DNA of 20,202 nucleotides from NCBI GenBank assembly GCA_900770015.1, contig CAAGIU010000049.1, positions 1 through 20,202 on the forward strand, in the 5' to 3' direction. This DNA is from an uncultured Oscillospiraceae bacterium. Its GTDB lineage: Bacteria > Bacillota_A > Clostridia > Oscillospirales > Oscillospiraceae. Below are positions 1 through 6,437 of the stretch, one piece after another. The stretch's first letter is position 1. Each line of letters begins with the position of its first letter. The notes below the pieces were generated by a model that saw only the letters and a list, made by a program, of their open reading frames with translations, was not told the DNA's origin and made no database searches. The position numbers and the translations under genes are program-made.

Positions 1-1234
1 CATCCAGAGCCTTTGCTTCTTGCTCCGTCATAGAGCCGTCTTTCAGTTTGCCCTGAATCTCCAGACACTTTTCATAGGTTCCGAGGAAGACGATCTCCGC
101 AGGCAGCATTTTGGAATCCTCAGTCGGAAGATATTTCTGGATGTAGGTGGATTCATTGTCACCCATCTGGCGGAAATTGCTGACCAGCCTGTATTCTGGC
201 TTCCGGGAGGGTGCTTTTGCTGGCTCAACCTCTGCTTCTGCCGGTGTCGATTCTGGTGCTGCTTCATCCAGCTCTTTCTCAGGAGGGGCTATGTTGATGC
301 CTTTTTCCTTGCAAATCTCCCTATAATGCTGCTCAATCCCGCTTATCAGCTCCGAGGAGGTCTTGTTTATGGTTTCCAGACTGGCACGGAGTTCTTTCAG
401 CTCCTTGCCCTGGGACCATGTGGCGATATAGCCGAAGCTGTTGTCGGCGGTTTCAATGCCAAAATACTGACAGACAGCATAGGAAATGCTTTCCGCTTCC
501 ACTTCTTCGGTATTCCTGTCCTTCTCTCCCGGTACAAGGATGGTTTCCCCATCATCTGCCAGCTCTGTCATTTTTTCGTAGTTGTGGAGCCGGGAATGGG
601 CCATTTCGTGAATGGCGGCGCAGACAGTCTGAACCTGGCTCATGCCCTCCCGAAGAAAAATTGCCTGTTTGGTCAGACTGAAATAGCCATCCATGCCGGG
701 TTCCATCGGCTCTATGGTAATGGGCACTTGGGAAGTCCGGCGTAAGGCTTCCATGAAAACCTCATACTGCGCCACATCCCCGGTCAGACTGAAGGAAATC
801 TGCGGCAGGGGCTTTCCATCGGTCTGGGACACATCGAATACGGACACCACCTTGAACATGGGAATGGTGACTTCCTTTTCCTCGGTGATGGGTTTTCCTT
901 CATGGTCCAGCATGGGCAGCTTGGTATCCGGGTCCAGCTTCTCCTTATCCACCTTGATTTTGTAGGGGGTGGGAGCAAGAATCTGGATGCTCTTTTCTCC
1001 CTTTTTAACATGACGCCCGAAGCTGTTTTTCCACTTGCTGAACCCAGCCACCAGCGTGGCATCGGGCCGCTGGGCGTGGATCAGCATGACATTGTTCAGG
1101 GAATACCTGTGGAACCGGCTCATGGTGGTGAGATAGTTGCGGTATCGGTCACTCTCGAACAGCTCCAGGATTCCTTTTTCGATACCAGCAGTGATCTCTT
1201 TGATGCGCTCCTTATTGGATTGTTTTTCGGACAA
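1..1234 (-). CDS. ArdC-like antirestriction / zinc-metallopeptidase-type protein (3' end outside window)
   Basis: The frame stays open from a TTG start at 1234 to the left edge, giving 411 codons without a stop. The TTG is chosen because AGGAG lies about 9 nt upstream. Residues 1-140 resemble the ArdC-type ssDNA-binding domain found in conjugative-element proteins (RFHRYSLNNVMLIHAQ and GFSKWKNSFGRHVKKGEKSI). Residues 200-260 carry HEMAH (about 209-213) and a downstream EVEAESISYAVC segment, the HExxH...E pattern of ImmA/IrrE-like zinc peptidases. A low-complexity Glu/Ala/Pro linker follows near residue 300. Proteins of this build are common on integrative conjugative elements of gut Firmicutes and are thought to protect incoming ssDNA from restriction; that role is inferred. 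The C-terminal domains lie beyond the window. Confidence 0.8.
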   Translation of the reverse strand, partial: MSEKQSNKERIKEITAGIEKGILELFESDRYRNYLTTMSRFHRYSLNNVMLIHAQRPDATLVAGFSKWKNSFGRHVKKGEKSIQILAPTPYKIKVDKEKLDPDTKLPMLDHEGKPITEEKEVTIPMFKVVSVFDVSQTDGKPLPQISFSLTGDVAQYEVFMEALRRTSQVPITIEPMEPGMDGYFSLTKQAIFLREGMSQVQTVCAAIHEMAHSRLHNYEKMTELADDGETILVPGEKDRNTEEVEAESISYAVCQYFGIETADNSFGYIATWSQGKELKELRASLETINKTSSELISGIEQHYREICKEKGINIAPPEKELDEAAPESTPAEAEVEPAKAPSRKPEYRLVSNFRQMGDNESTYIQKYLPTEDSKMLPAEIVFLGTYEKCLEIQGKLKDGSMTEQEAKALD

Positions 1235-1264
1235 ATTTGATCGCTCCTTTCCTTTGAAGATAGT

Positions 1265-1312
1265 AAAAAAGATGCCCCTGCGCAGTCTGAGGGCGGACCG
1301 ACACAGGGGCAT
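1265..1312 (-). terminator. Rho-independent terminator (minus strand)
   Basis: Inverted repeat ATGCCCCTG (1272-1280) with CAGGGGCAT (1304-1312). Read on the minus strand, the stem is followed by a run of six T (1265-1270). It would end transcripts arriving from the 1.4-2.1 kb genes just before the ArdC-like gene. Confidence 0.7.
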
Positions 1313-1380
1313 TTTCACGCATTTAGAAAGCCGTTTTTGGGCTTCCGAATATACTTTGTCATCCCCCTATGGATGAGAGC

Positions 1381-1410
1381 AAAAAAGTCATTGGTATCAG
1401 CCACTTTTTT
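1381..1410. repeat. AT-rich inverted repeat
   Basis: AAAAAAGT at 1381-1388 pairs with ACTTTTTT at 1403-1410 around a 14-nt loop. It lies directly downstream of the stop codon of the small zinc-ribbon-like ORF and may act as a weak bidirectional terminator. The stem is only 8 bp and mostly A-T, so function is uncertain. Confidence 0.4.
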
Positions 1411-1415
1411 GCCCT

Positions 1416-1604
1416 CTAAATGCGTGACTTGAGGTAGTGATTGTGGAGCCGGATTGCCTCTTTTCGCCGCCGCTCTTTTCTGGCACATTCGGGACAATAT
1501 TTCGCACGATTGGATTTGGCGTAGATTACCTGCCCGAAGGAGCAGATCTGGGGTTTGGGGGATTCCCCAACAAGCAAAAATCCGTCTGGGTAGCACCCAG
1601 ACAC
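1416..1604 (-). pseudogene. Small degenerate zinc-ribbon-like ORF
   Basis: This 62-codon frame contains NRAKYCPECARKERRRKEA, the second half of a small Cys-rich protein type common in mobile elements (a first CxxC knuckle, then YCPECAxKxRR). The first knuckle appears as ICSFG, with only one Cys, so the zinc site looks incomplete. The only upstream start (GTG at 1604) lies inside a terminator hairpin and has no convincing ribosome binding site. A downstream TTG is possible. I read it as a remnant or decayed gene. An overlapping 93-codon frame (1315-1596) shows no recognisable features. Confidence 0.4.
1576..1602 (-). terminator. Rho-independent terminator after SLOG gene
   Basis: Perfect 8-bp stem GTCTGGGT (1584-1591) with ACCCAGAC (1595-1602) and a 3-nt loop. 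On the minus strand it is followed shortly by TTTTT (1576-1580). It lies about 25 nt past the stop of the SLOG-family gene. Confidence 0.65.
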
Positions 1605-1626
1605 TGCTTGCCGCTACTACAAATCT

Positions 1627-2097
1627 CTAAGAAACAGAGTTGCTATTCTTGCTTTCGTGGGTTTCCCCAAAATTGGTCACAACAACGCCTTTTCTTAGGG
1701 CGTACGCAGTCAGCTCTTTTGCATTGCTCGCCGGATGCCACGCATAGGCAATCAGATAGTCCACATGATCGATCATATACCGGTTTGCTCTCACGATAGC
1801 GTACCGGCGGGGAACAGATTCCATGCCCGGCGGGTAGAAAGTACCATCAAACCCGGGTGGTGTTTCAATGGGTCGCTCTGCCGGGTGATAGGGTAGCAGA
1901 AGCAGCAGGGATATTTCCGGATGCAACGCCTTTGCTGAGATAACAGCCCTTGCAGCCATGCGGTCAAAACCACCGTAGTTTCCAACGATGAATTCCGTAA
2001 CACCATTGTCAACAATATGGCGTTCCACCGCCTCTGCAAGCTCTGGAAAGATTTCCTCGGAGGCTTCCCTGTGGCCAATAAAGAAGCAGCTTTTCAT
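1627..2097 (-). CDS. SLOG-fold (DUF1273/YpsA-like) nucleotide-binding protein
   Basis: 156 residues starting MKSCFFIGHRE. The FxGHR motif at the first strand and the Gly-rich loop VGNYGGFDRMAARAV (about 38-52) are typical of the SLOG superfamily (DUF1273/YpsA/DprA-LOG-like Rossmann proteins), which bind nucleotides or nucleotide-derived ligands. A second conserved part, ADN-like YAWHPASNAKELTAYA (about 118-133), fits the same fold. The ATG at 2097 is preferred over an upstream extension because GAGGTG lies just ahead of it and the extension would cross the operator region. It is divergent from the XRE gene at 2207 with two palindromes between, so it is probably controlled by that regulator. 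The cellular role of mobile-element SLOG proteins is not settled. Confidence 0.75.
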   Translation of the reverse strand: MKSCFFIGHREASEEIFPELAEAVERHIVDNGVTEFIVGNYGGFDRMAARAVISAKALHPEISLLLLLPYHPAERPIETPPGFDGTFYPPGMESVPRRYAIVRANRYMIDHVDYLIAYAWHPASNAKELTAYALRKGVVVTNFGETHESKNSNSVS

Positions 2098-2110
2098 ATT
2101 GCACCTCAAT

Positions 2111-2156
2111 ATTTGGTAATACCAAATTTTTATTATTATATTTGGTATTGCCAAAT
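2111..2156. promoter_or_regulatory. Pair of operator palindromes in the SLOG/XRE divergent region
   Basis: A perfect 17-bp palindrome ATTTGGTAATACCAAAT lies at 2111-2127. A near-perfect copy, ATTTGGTATTGCCAAAT, lies at 2140-2156 with one mismatched pair. The centres are 29 bp apart. Their position between two divergent starts, one encoding an XRE protein, makes them strong candidates for its binding sites. Confidence 0.7.
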
Positions 2157-2176
2157 ATATCAAGACCCCTACAGCA

Positions 2177-2182
2177 TATAAT
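2177..2182 (+). promoter_or_regulatory. -10 element of the XRE promoter
   Basis: A perfect TATAAT lies at 2177-2182, 25 nt before the ATG at 2207. No good -35 is present at 17 bp. The nearest candidate, TTGCCA at 2148-2153, is inside the second palindrome but 23 bp away. Regulation by the overlapping operator region is likely. Confidence 0.5.
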
Positions 2183-2206
2183 GATGCCGTAAGGGTGGTG
2201 AGCAGT

Positions 2207-2452
2207 ATGAAGCCAAGAAAGCTGGAGCTGGGTGATCGTAACATCATCGGCAAGCGTGTTACCGAAGCGCGGCTGGCACAGGGAATGAAACAGGTGGAGC
2301 TGCTTGCCAAATTGCAGCTTGCCGGGATCGATATCAGCGTACCCGCGTTGTCCCTGCTGGAAGGCCAGAAACGCCCGGTATCGGATATTGAATTGAATGC
2401 CCTGGCGGATATCCTGAATGTATCTGTTGACTGGCTTCTGGGCAGAGAATAA
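2207..2452 (+). CDS. Small XRE-family (Cro/CI-type) HTH regulator
   Basis: 81 residues. Residues 12-78 form a classic HTH_XRE domain: NIIGKRVTEARLAQGMKQVE, then a recognition-helix region VPALSLLEGQKRPVSD and the closing ILNVSVDWLLGRE. The ATG at 2207 is chosen over the GTG at 2195 because AAGGGTGGTG serves as its Shine-Dalgarno at proper spacing. There is no ligand or dimerisation domain beyond the HTH. It is transcribed away from the SLOG gene and ends at a strong terminator. Autoregulation through the twin palindromes is inferred. Confidence 0.85.
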   Translation: MKPRKLELGDRNIIGKRVTEARLAQGMKQVELLAKLQLAGIDISVPALSLLEGQKRPVSDIELNALADILNVSVDWLLGRE

Positions 2453-2456
2453 GAAA

Positions 2457-2506
2457 CGCCGTCGATGCGAGTAACGCACTCACACCGACGGCGATTGTTA
2501 TTTTTT
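2457..2506 (+). terminator. Rho-independent terminator after XRE gene
   Basis: CGCCGTCG at 2457-2464 pairs with CGACGGCG ending at 2493, extended inside by further pairing (GAGT with ACTC). It is followed by ATTG and a TTATTTTTT tract (2498-2506). It begins 4 nt past the XRE stop codon. Confidence 0.85.
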
Positions 2507-2830
2507 CAGCTGATTTTCTTCAAAGAAATACCGAGAAATACGAAAAACGAAACGCCTAAAAAAGTTTGAAATTCCCGGTTTTTTGAAAAAGCATTTTGGG
2601 TAATTATCCCCTCATCTATCCCCCACGGCATTTTCTTTCCCTTCAATTGCCCTCAAAAGCTAGAAACATGCTGAGTCGTTTTTTCGAAATACCCTGCGAA
2701 TAATAGAATTTGCACTAATTATTACAGAGTAGTGATTGGTGGGACGTGTTTTGAGGAGGATTCAAAGGAGTTGCGTCTTGATATATTCTGGAAAGAACGA
2801 GGTATCGTAACAAAAGTCTTGTTTCAAATG
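2507..2830. other. Intergenic stretch without a supported gene
   Basis: AT-rich DNA with no ORF I can support. A Shine-Dalgarno-like GAGGAGG lies near 2753-2760 and AAAGGAG near 2765-2771, but the frame after it (TTG ATA TAT) stops after about ten codons. Another frame continues into the antisense of the next gene. It may hold a decayed gene start. Confidence 0.4.
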
Positions 2831-3145
2831 CTAAACAACAGCACTCGGTCCAATGCCGAGGGAGTCGAGTTTATCCATCACTTCAAAATACACTAGATTA
2901 CGGTAGAACTCTTCCTCATCACCATTACCCTCATTTGGATCTATTTTATACATATCCGGAACATAATGGCTAATCTGATAACCGTGGTAATCAGGATCCC
3001 AAACTACATCGATTTCCATATAAGCCGTATCAACATCATATCTGTCGTTTCCATAGTTCTTAACGATATACTCGAATGGAATTGAAAAATGGTAACTATC
3101 TTCCCTCTTTAAGGAATCAAGGTATTCTTCTTCGTTGATAGACAT
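2831..3145 (-). CDS. Small acidic protein of unknown function
   Basis: 104 residues, rich in Asp, Glu and Tyr, with no signal peptide or membrane segment. The start at 3145 is supported by AGGAAGG just upstream. I do not recognise the family. Segments such as YMEIDVVWDPDYHGYQISHY suggest a small beta-rich soluble domain. It is the last of a series of small minus-strand genes (4250 to 2831) typical of accessory cargo on integrative elements. Confidence 0.6.
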   Translation of the reverse strand: MSINEEEYLDSLKREDSYHFSIPFEYIVKNYGNDRYDVDTAYMEIDVVWDPDYHGYQISHYVPDMYKIDPNEGNGDEEEFYRNLVYFEVMDKLDSLGIGPSAVV

Positions 3146-3288
3146 AATATTTTCCTTCCTATTTGTGATGATTACAGGTTCGCACGATCATTCTTATTAT
3201 TTCAGAAGAGCCAAAAAATGAAGGGTGAGTATTTTCTTGAACATAACTCATTACCTCGCACCTATTATAGTACTTCATCGCTCATTTA

Positions 3289-3501
3289 TCAACCGAAAGT
3301 GGAGAACCGAAGGTATGTTAAATCATGGTATCCTTGTCCATCATACTCATATCCCGTATAGGGGTAACCGTTCCTTGTAGTTCCCTGATACGGTTGGAAT
3401 TGTGCCTTGGCTTCCTCCACTGAATAGTATGCAGAATCAAACCAGATACCATCCTGCTCTTTGTCCCACCCTATCTTCGTAGCTCTGAATACATATCTCA
3501 T
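3289..3501 (-). CDS. Small aromatic-rich protein of unknown function
   Basis: 70 residues starting MRYVFRATKIGWDKEQDGIW, unusually rich in Tyr, Phe, Trp and Gly. A very strong AAGGAGGAT Shine-Dalgarno precedes the ATG at 3501, and the preceding gene's TAA (3514-3516) overlaps it, so the two genes are in one operon. No family is recognised. Lengthwise it looks like a single small beta-sheet domain. Confidence 0.65.
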   Translation of the reverse strand: MRYVFRATKIGWDKEQDGIWFDSAYYSVEEAKAQFQPYQGTTRNGYPYTGYEYDGQGYHDLTYLRFSTFG

Positions 3502-3513
3502 AAGGGATCCTCC

Positions 3514-3699
3514 TTACTTGTTCTGATGATTATGGTAATCCTCGTGGGACTCATAGATGTTGTCAGCTGAAATGCTGTTTTTGTGGCCGCATTCCGTGCA
3601 GCGCCAAATGTAGTGGTGATCATCAAATCCGTTTTGGGTGTTCAGATATGCTCCGCAACGATCGCACCACCAATCGACATCAGGAAATCTTTCTTTCAT
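3514..3699 (-). CDS. Small zinc-ribbon protein (Sec23/Sec24 zinc-finger-like annotation)
   Basis: 61 residues with two Cys pairs, WWCDRCGAYL (residues 12-15) and WRCTECGHKNSIS, about 20 residues apart. This is a standard rubredoxin-like zinc ribbon. Such proteins are often auto-annotated as Sec23/Sec24 zinc-finger proteins in gut Firmicutes, but no trafficking role is implied. The ATG at 3699 with AAGGAGG ahead is preferred over the 10-residue-longer start at 3729. The His-rich tail (HEDYHNHQNK) is notable. It sits in the same operon as the 70-residue gene. Confidence 0.75.
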   Translation of the reverse strand: MKERFPDVDWWCDRCGAYLNTQNGFDDHHYIWRCTECGHKNSISADNIYESHEDYHNHQNK

Positions 3700-3741
3700 A
3701 GTATCCTCCTTTATTGCTTGTAATATCAACCTTGAATTTGT

Positions 3742-3942
3742 TTACAGCACTTCGTCAATATCGCAGCCTTCAATGTCTGCGTCTATGTAATCTTCCCCAG
3801 CCAACTGAAGTGTTTCCTTTCCAACTTCCCAGCTGTCCAGCCAGGTGTCAAATTCATCCAATGCTGCTTGTTCTGTCTCAAAAATATCATCGACTTCTTC
3901 AGAACTGCCGTCAGAAAAATGAATTGTTAGTTTGTAACCCAT
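3742..3942 (-). CDS. Small acidic hypothetical protein
   Basis: 66 residues, strongly acidic (DGSSEEVDDIFETEQ; EDYIDADIEGCDIDEVL), with a beta-strand start KLTIHFSDGS. A GGAGG lies ahead of the ATG at 3942. No family is recognised. Its size and charge are compatible with a DNA mimic or an inhibitor, but nothing in the sequence proves this. It lies 42 nt upstream of the zinc-ribbon gene and is probably co-transcribed with it. Confidence 0.6.
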   Translation of the reverse strand: MGYKLTIHFSDGSSEEVDDIFETEQAALDEFDTWLDSWEVGKETLQLAGEDYIDADIEGCDIDEVL

Positions 3943-4007
3943 AATAAAAACCTCCGAAGATATGTATTTGGCTATTTATCCGCATAGGTATCCGAATAAG
4001 GAATGTG

Positions 4008-4250
4008 TTATTCATCGCCCTCATGTCCACGAATCATTCGGTTCTTCTCCAATGTTTCAATCATCGCCTCCTGCTGAATAAGTCCCGCATAAAGGATCTT
4101 ATCCGTAATTGACGATTTATGAAAACTCGTATAGGTGGCGCCACCTTGCAGCTTTGCAAGGATACAGATACCTTCGACGGGAAGTGTCACCAATTCTTTC
4201 AGAGTTGCTTCCAAATACTCTGCGTATTCCTTTTGAAAAATATCATCCAT
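4008..4250 (-). CDS. Small hypothetical protein
   Basis: 80 residues starting MDDIFQKEYAEYLEATLKEL. The start at 4250 is chosen because GAGGAGGAG sits directly ahead; the longer frame from 4304 runs into the insertion-site palindrome. It is mixed helical and strand with no membrane segment or signal, and I recognise no family. An IS1182-type element sits about 60 bp upstream, so its original promoter or co-transcription with the gene at 6437 may have been interrupted. Confidence 0.6.
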   Translation of the reverse strand: MDDIFQKEYAEYLEATLKELVTLPVEGICILAKLQGGATYTSFHKSSITDKILYAGLIQQEAMIETLEKNRMIRGHEGDE

Positions 4251-4283
4251 AGAGAACTCCTCCTCGCAAAAACAAGTTTTTCC

Positions 4284-4311
4284 AGACGGCATGGTGCTAA
4301 CCATGCCGTCT
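4284..4311. repeat. Left copy of 28-bp palindromic target duplication
   Basis: A perfect stem of 12 bp, AGACGGCATGGT with its complement, around a GCTA loop. An identical 28-bp copy lies at 5921-5948 on the other side of the transposase gene, consistent with duplication of a hairpin target by the insertion sequence. Confidence 0.85.
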
Positions 4312-4320
4312 CAGACTGTC

Positions 4321-4349
4321 GAAAAAGTCCAGCTTTTGCTGGGCTTTTT
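4321..4349 (+). terminator. Hairpin inside the IS left end
   Basis: A stem of AAAAAGTCCAGC with GCTGGGCTTTTT (one G-U pair) and a TTTT loop, with a terminal T run. It lies between the left end and the transposase promoter and looks like a terminator that blocks read-through transcription into the transposase gene. Confidence 0.65.
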
Positions 4350-4359
4350 CCATTTTCTA

Positions 4360-4368
4360 TGATATAAT
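4360..4368 (+). promoter_or_regulatory. Transposase promoter, extended -10
   Basis: TG at 4360-4361 followed by TATAAT at 4363-4368 forms an extended -10 element. The -35 is weak. The predicted transcript start lies within about 10 nt of the transposase start, so the leader is very short. Confidence 0.55.
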
Positions 4369-4379
4369 ACATATGGGTG

Positions 4380-5921
4380 ATGAAAATGCTTGAACGTGGA
4401 AAAATGGAACGTGGAGTATATGAAATCGTGGACACGGAAAGTCTGGTGCCTACGGAACATTTGCTGCGCAAAATTGATGCAGCAATCAACTGGAACAAGC
4501 TCTACGATATGGTGGAGCCGTTGTATTGTGAGGATAATGGCCGCCCCAGCATCGACCCGGTTGTACTGTTCAAAATGGTACTCATTCAGCATTTGTATGG
4601 ACTGCCCTCTTTGCGCCGGACAGCGGAAGAAGTTTCGCTGAATGTGGCATATCGTTGGTTTCTGGGCTACCGGCTGCAAGAAGAGACACCGCATTTCTCC
4701 ACAATCAGTTATAATTTCAAGCATCGTTTCACCCCTGAGACTGTAAACCAGATATTCGACTGGATTCTCAGCGAGATTGCAGAAGCCGGTTATCTTTACA
4801 CCTACACCGTCTTCGTAGACGGCACCCACATCAAAGCCAACGCCAACAACAAGAAAGTGGTCAAGGAAGAAGTTGAGGTGGAGGCAAAGCGGTATGCCGA
4901 AGAGCTGATGGAGGAAGTGAATACTGACCGGATCGCCCATGGCAAGAAGCCCTTTGCTACTGAGGAAGAAGAAACGGATGAGAATGAAGACAACGATCCG
5001 CCCTCTAAATCCAAGAAGAAAAGGGACAATACATCCAAAAAGAAGCTGAAAAAGCGGAAAAAGGAAGCCAAGAAGAAAACCGTCACCAAGAGTACCACCG
5101 ACCCGGATGCGGGGATGTTTGTAAAAGGCGACCACAAGAAACAGATGGCATACGAAGCCCACACCGTCTGCAACCAGCATGGCTATGTTCTGGAAGTAGA
5201 AGTAACTCCTGGCAATGTACATGACAGTGTAGCTTTCGACGACGTATATGACAAACTGGTAGAAAAGCACCCCGAAGTCAAGACCGTAGTAGCTGACAGT
5301 GCCTACAAGACCCCACATATCTGCAAGAAAGTATTTGAAGACGGAAGAGAACTATATGCCCCCTACACACGGCCGAAGACCATGGAGGGCGGACATGAAT
5401 GGTGGAAGTATGTGTATGATGAATACTATGACTGTATCATCTGCCCTGAATACCAGGTACTGAAATACTCCACAACCAACCGTGACGGCTACCGGGAGTA
5501 TAAAAGTAATCCACAGGTCTGTGCGAACTGTCCCACCAGGGCGTTGTGTACCAGGAATAAGGACTTCATTAAGACAGTAACGCAGCACATCTGGAAGCCG
5601 TATGTGGATATGGCGGAGGAGCTCCGCTATACGGAGCGACACAAGAGATACTACAAGATGCGCAAGGAAACCATTGAACGGGTCTTTGCGGATGCCAAGG
5701 AAAAGCATGGCATGAGATACACAAGATACACAGGCCTGGCCCAGGTAACGAATTGGGTGAGGCTTAAATTTGCTACCATGAACTTGAAAAAGTTCGCAAT
5801 TAGGAAGTGGGAAGATACCCACATCCTTTTGCAAATTCTTATATTTCCTCTATTTTTGTCCAAAATCGATTCAAAACCCCAGTTTTGCTTGACACAAAAC
5901 CGGGGTTTCTCGACGGTCTGA
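4380..5921 (+). CDS. IS1182-family DDE transposase
   Basis: About 513 residues. The N-terminal DUF772-type domain (about 20-120: LVPTEHLLRKID, GRPSIDPVVLFKMVLI, PHFSTISYNFKHRF) is followed by the catalytic core: first Asp in FVDGTH (about 147), second in VVADSAYKTP (about 306) and Glu in ETIERVFADAKEKHGMRY (about 433). A highly charged Lys/Glu insert (about 160-235) separates the first strand from the core. A Cys cluster (CIIC, CANC, C) near 352-390 may bind zinc. No strong Shine-Dalgarno is present; GTG 4377, ATG 4380 and ATG 4386 are alternative starts. The TGA stop (5919-5921) spans the IS right end. The frame is intact, so it is probably functional. Confidence 0.92.
   Translation: MKMLERGKMERGVYEIVDTESLVPTEHLLRKIDAAINWNKLYDMVEPLYCEDNGRPSIDPVVLFKMVLIQHLYGLPSLRRTAEEVSLNVAYRWFLGYRLQEETPHFSTISYNFKHRFTPETVNQIFDWILSEIAEAGYLYTYTVFVDGTHIKANANNKKVVKEEVEVEAKRYAEELMEEVNTDRIAHGKKPFATEEEETDENEDNDPPSKSKKKRDNTSKKKLKKRKKEAKKKTVTKSTTDPDAGMFVKGDHKKQMAYEAHTVCNQHGYVLEVEVTPGNVHDSVAFDDVYDKLVEKHPEVKTVVADSAYKTPHICKKVFEDGRELYAPYTRPKTMEGGHEWWKYVYDEYYDCIICPEYQVLKYSTTNRDGYREYKSNPQVCANCPTRALCTRNKDFIKTVTQHIWKPYVDMAEELRYTERHKRYYKMRKETIERVFADAKEKHGMRYTRYTGLAQVTNWVRLKFATMNLKKFAIRKWEDTHILLQILIFPLFLSKIDSKPQFCLTQNRGFSTV
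5874..5908. terminator. Hairpin inside the IS right end
   Basis: AAACCCC and GTTTTG (5874-5887) pair with CAAAAC and GGGGTTT (5895-5908), with one mismatch and a 7-nt loop. The transposase frame reads through it. It is the right-end counterpart of the left-end hairpin. Confidence 0.5.
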
Positions 5922-5948
5922 GACGGCATGGTGCTAACCATGCCGTCT
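5921..5948. repeat. Right copy of 28-bp palindromic target duplication
   Basis: Identical to 4284-4311: a 12-bp stem and GCTA loop directly after the IS right end. Before insertion it would have been a single hairpin between the gene ending at 6009 and the gene starting at 4250. Confidence 0.85.
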
Positions 5949-6008
5949 GAAATTTGTCACCCCAAACAACCGAAATCTGTATGCTGAAAACGAAATTCTC
6001 TACCAAAC

Positions 6009-6437
6009 TCATGCAACGAACTTGTTGTATGGATCTACGATCGTCTGGTTAGGTAGCAAGTCAATACCAAGCATCTCCGCTTCTGCTGCCTTCATAAGCG
6101 AATGGTGCTGCCCCTCAGGGAGATTTCTGATATGCATTCTCACATACTGTTCTACCAAACGGATATAGTCTTCGGTTGAGGGCACATCATCAATCGACTG
6201 GGCAGCCTCTGTAGCTAGTATCTCAATCGGCACCGTCTGTTCGATGGGACTCGAAAAGGAACTCAGAAGTTCCGTAAGAGCATCCTTATTCTTCAACCCA
6301 ATAGCAATACCAATAAGTGATATAATACTAACTCCACCAATGGCTAAAACTCTCTTGTGGGCCTTAACCCAACCAGAGATATCCAGTCTGCCAGAAATGT
6401 TCTCCTCAGAAATCGCATTCATAGTAATCTCAGTCAT
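6009..6437 (-). CDS. Single-pass membrane protein of unknown function
   Basis: 142 residues. One clear transmembrane segment, VLAIGGVSIISLIGIAIGL (about 30-48), is preceded by WVKAHKR, so the short N-terminus is probably inside and the C-terminal 95 residues outside. The C-terminal part is helical and acidic. The ATG at 6437 is chosen because TGGAGG lies 6-7 nt upstream; the longer frame to 6704 has a non-coding look. No family is recognised. It is the nearest sizeable gene downstream of the second MerR-type promoter (6780-6809), so it may be the regulator's target. An IS has landed just past its stop codon. Confidence 0.65.
   Translation of the reverse strand: MTEITMNAISEENISGRLDISGWVKAHKRVLAIGGVSIISLIGIAIGLKNKDALTELLSSFSSPIEQTVPIEILATEAAQSIDDVPSTEDYIRLVEQYVRMHIRNLPEGQHHSLMKAAEAEMLGIDLLPNQTIVDPYNKFVA

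Larger units (their letters stand above)
4312..5920 (+). mobile_element. IS1182-family insertion sequence, complete
   Basis: The element is about 1.6 kb and encodes one DDE transposase. The left end CAGACTGTCGAAAAAGTCC (4312-4330) matches, in inverted orientation, the right end (reverse complement reads CAGACCGTCGAGAAACCCC, 5902-5920) at about 15 of 19 positions. Identical 28-bp palindromes flank it. Because the target is itself a palindrome ending in the same bases, the exact boundary is ambiguous by a few bases. The IS1182 family is known to favour hairpin targets and to leave duplications of varied length. The intact transposase frame suggests a recent or active copy. Confidence 0.85.

Noticed and set aside
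20..745. 241-residue plus-strand ORF
   Set aside because: It is antisense to the ArdC-like gene, whose minus-strand frame carries clear motifs (HEMAH) and a Shine-Dalgarno. The plus frame has no domain or ribosome binding site.
4311..5318. 335-residue minus-strand ORF
   Set aside because: Antisense to the transposase and starts inside it; hydrophobic runs come from the reverse of Lys/Glu-rich codons.
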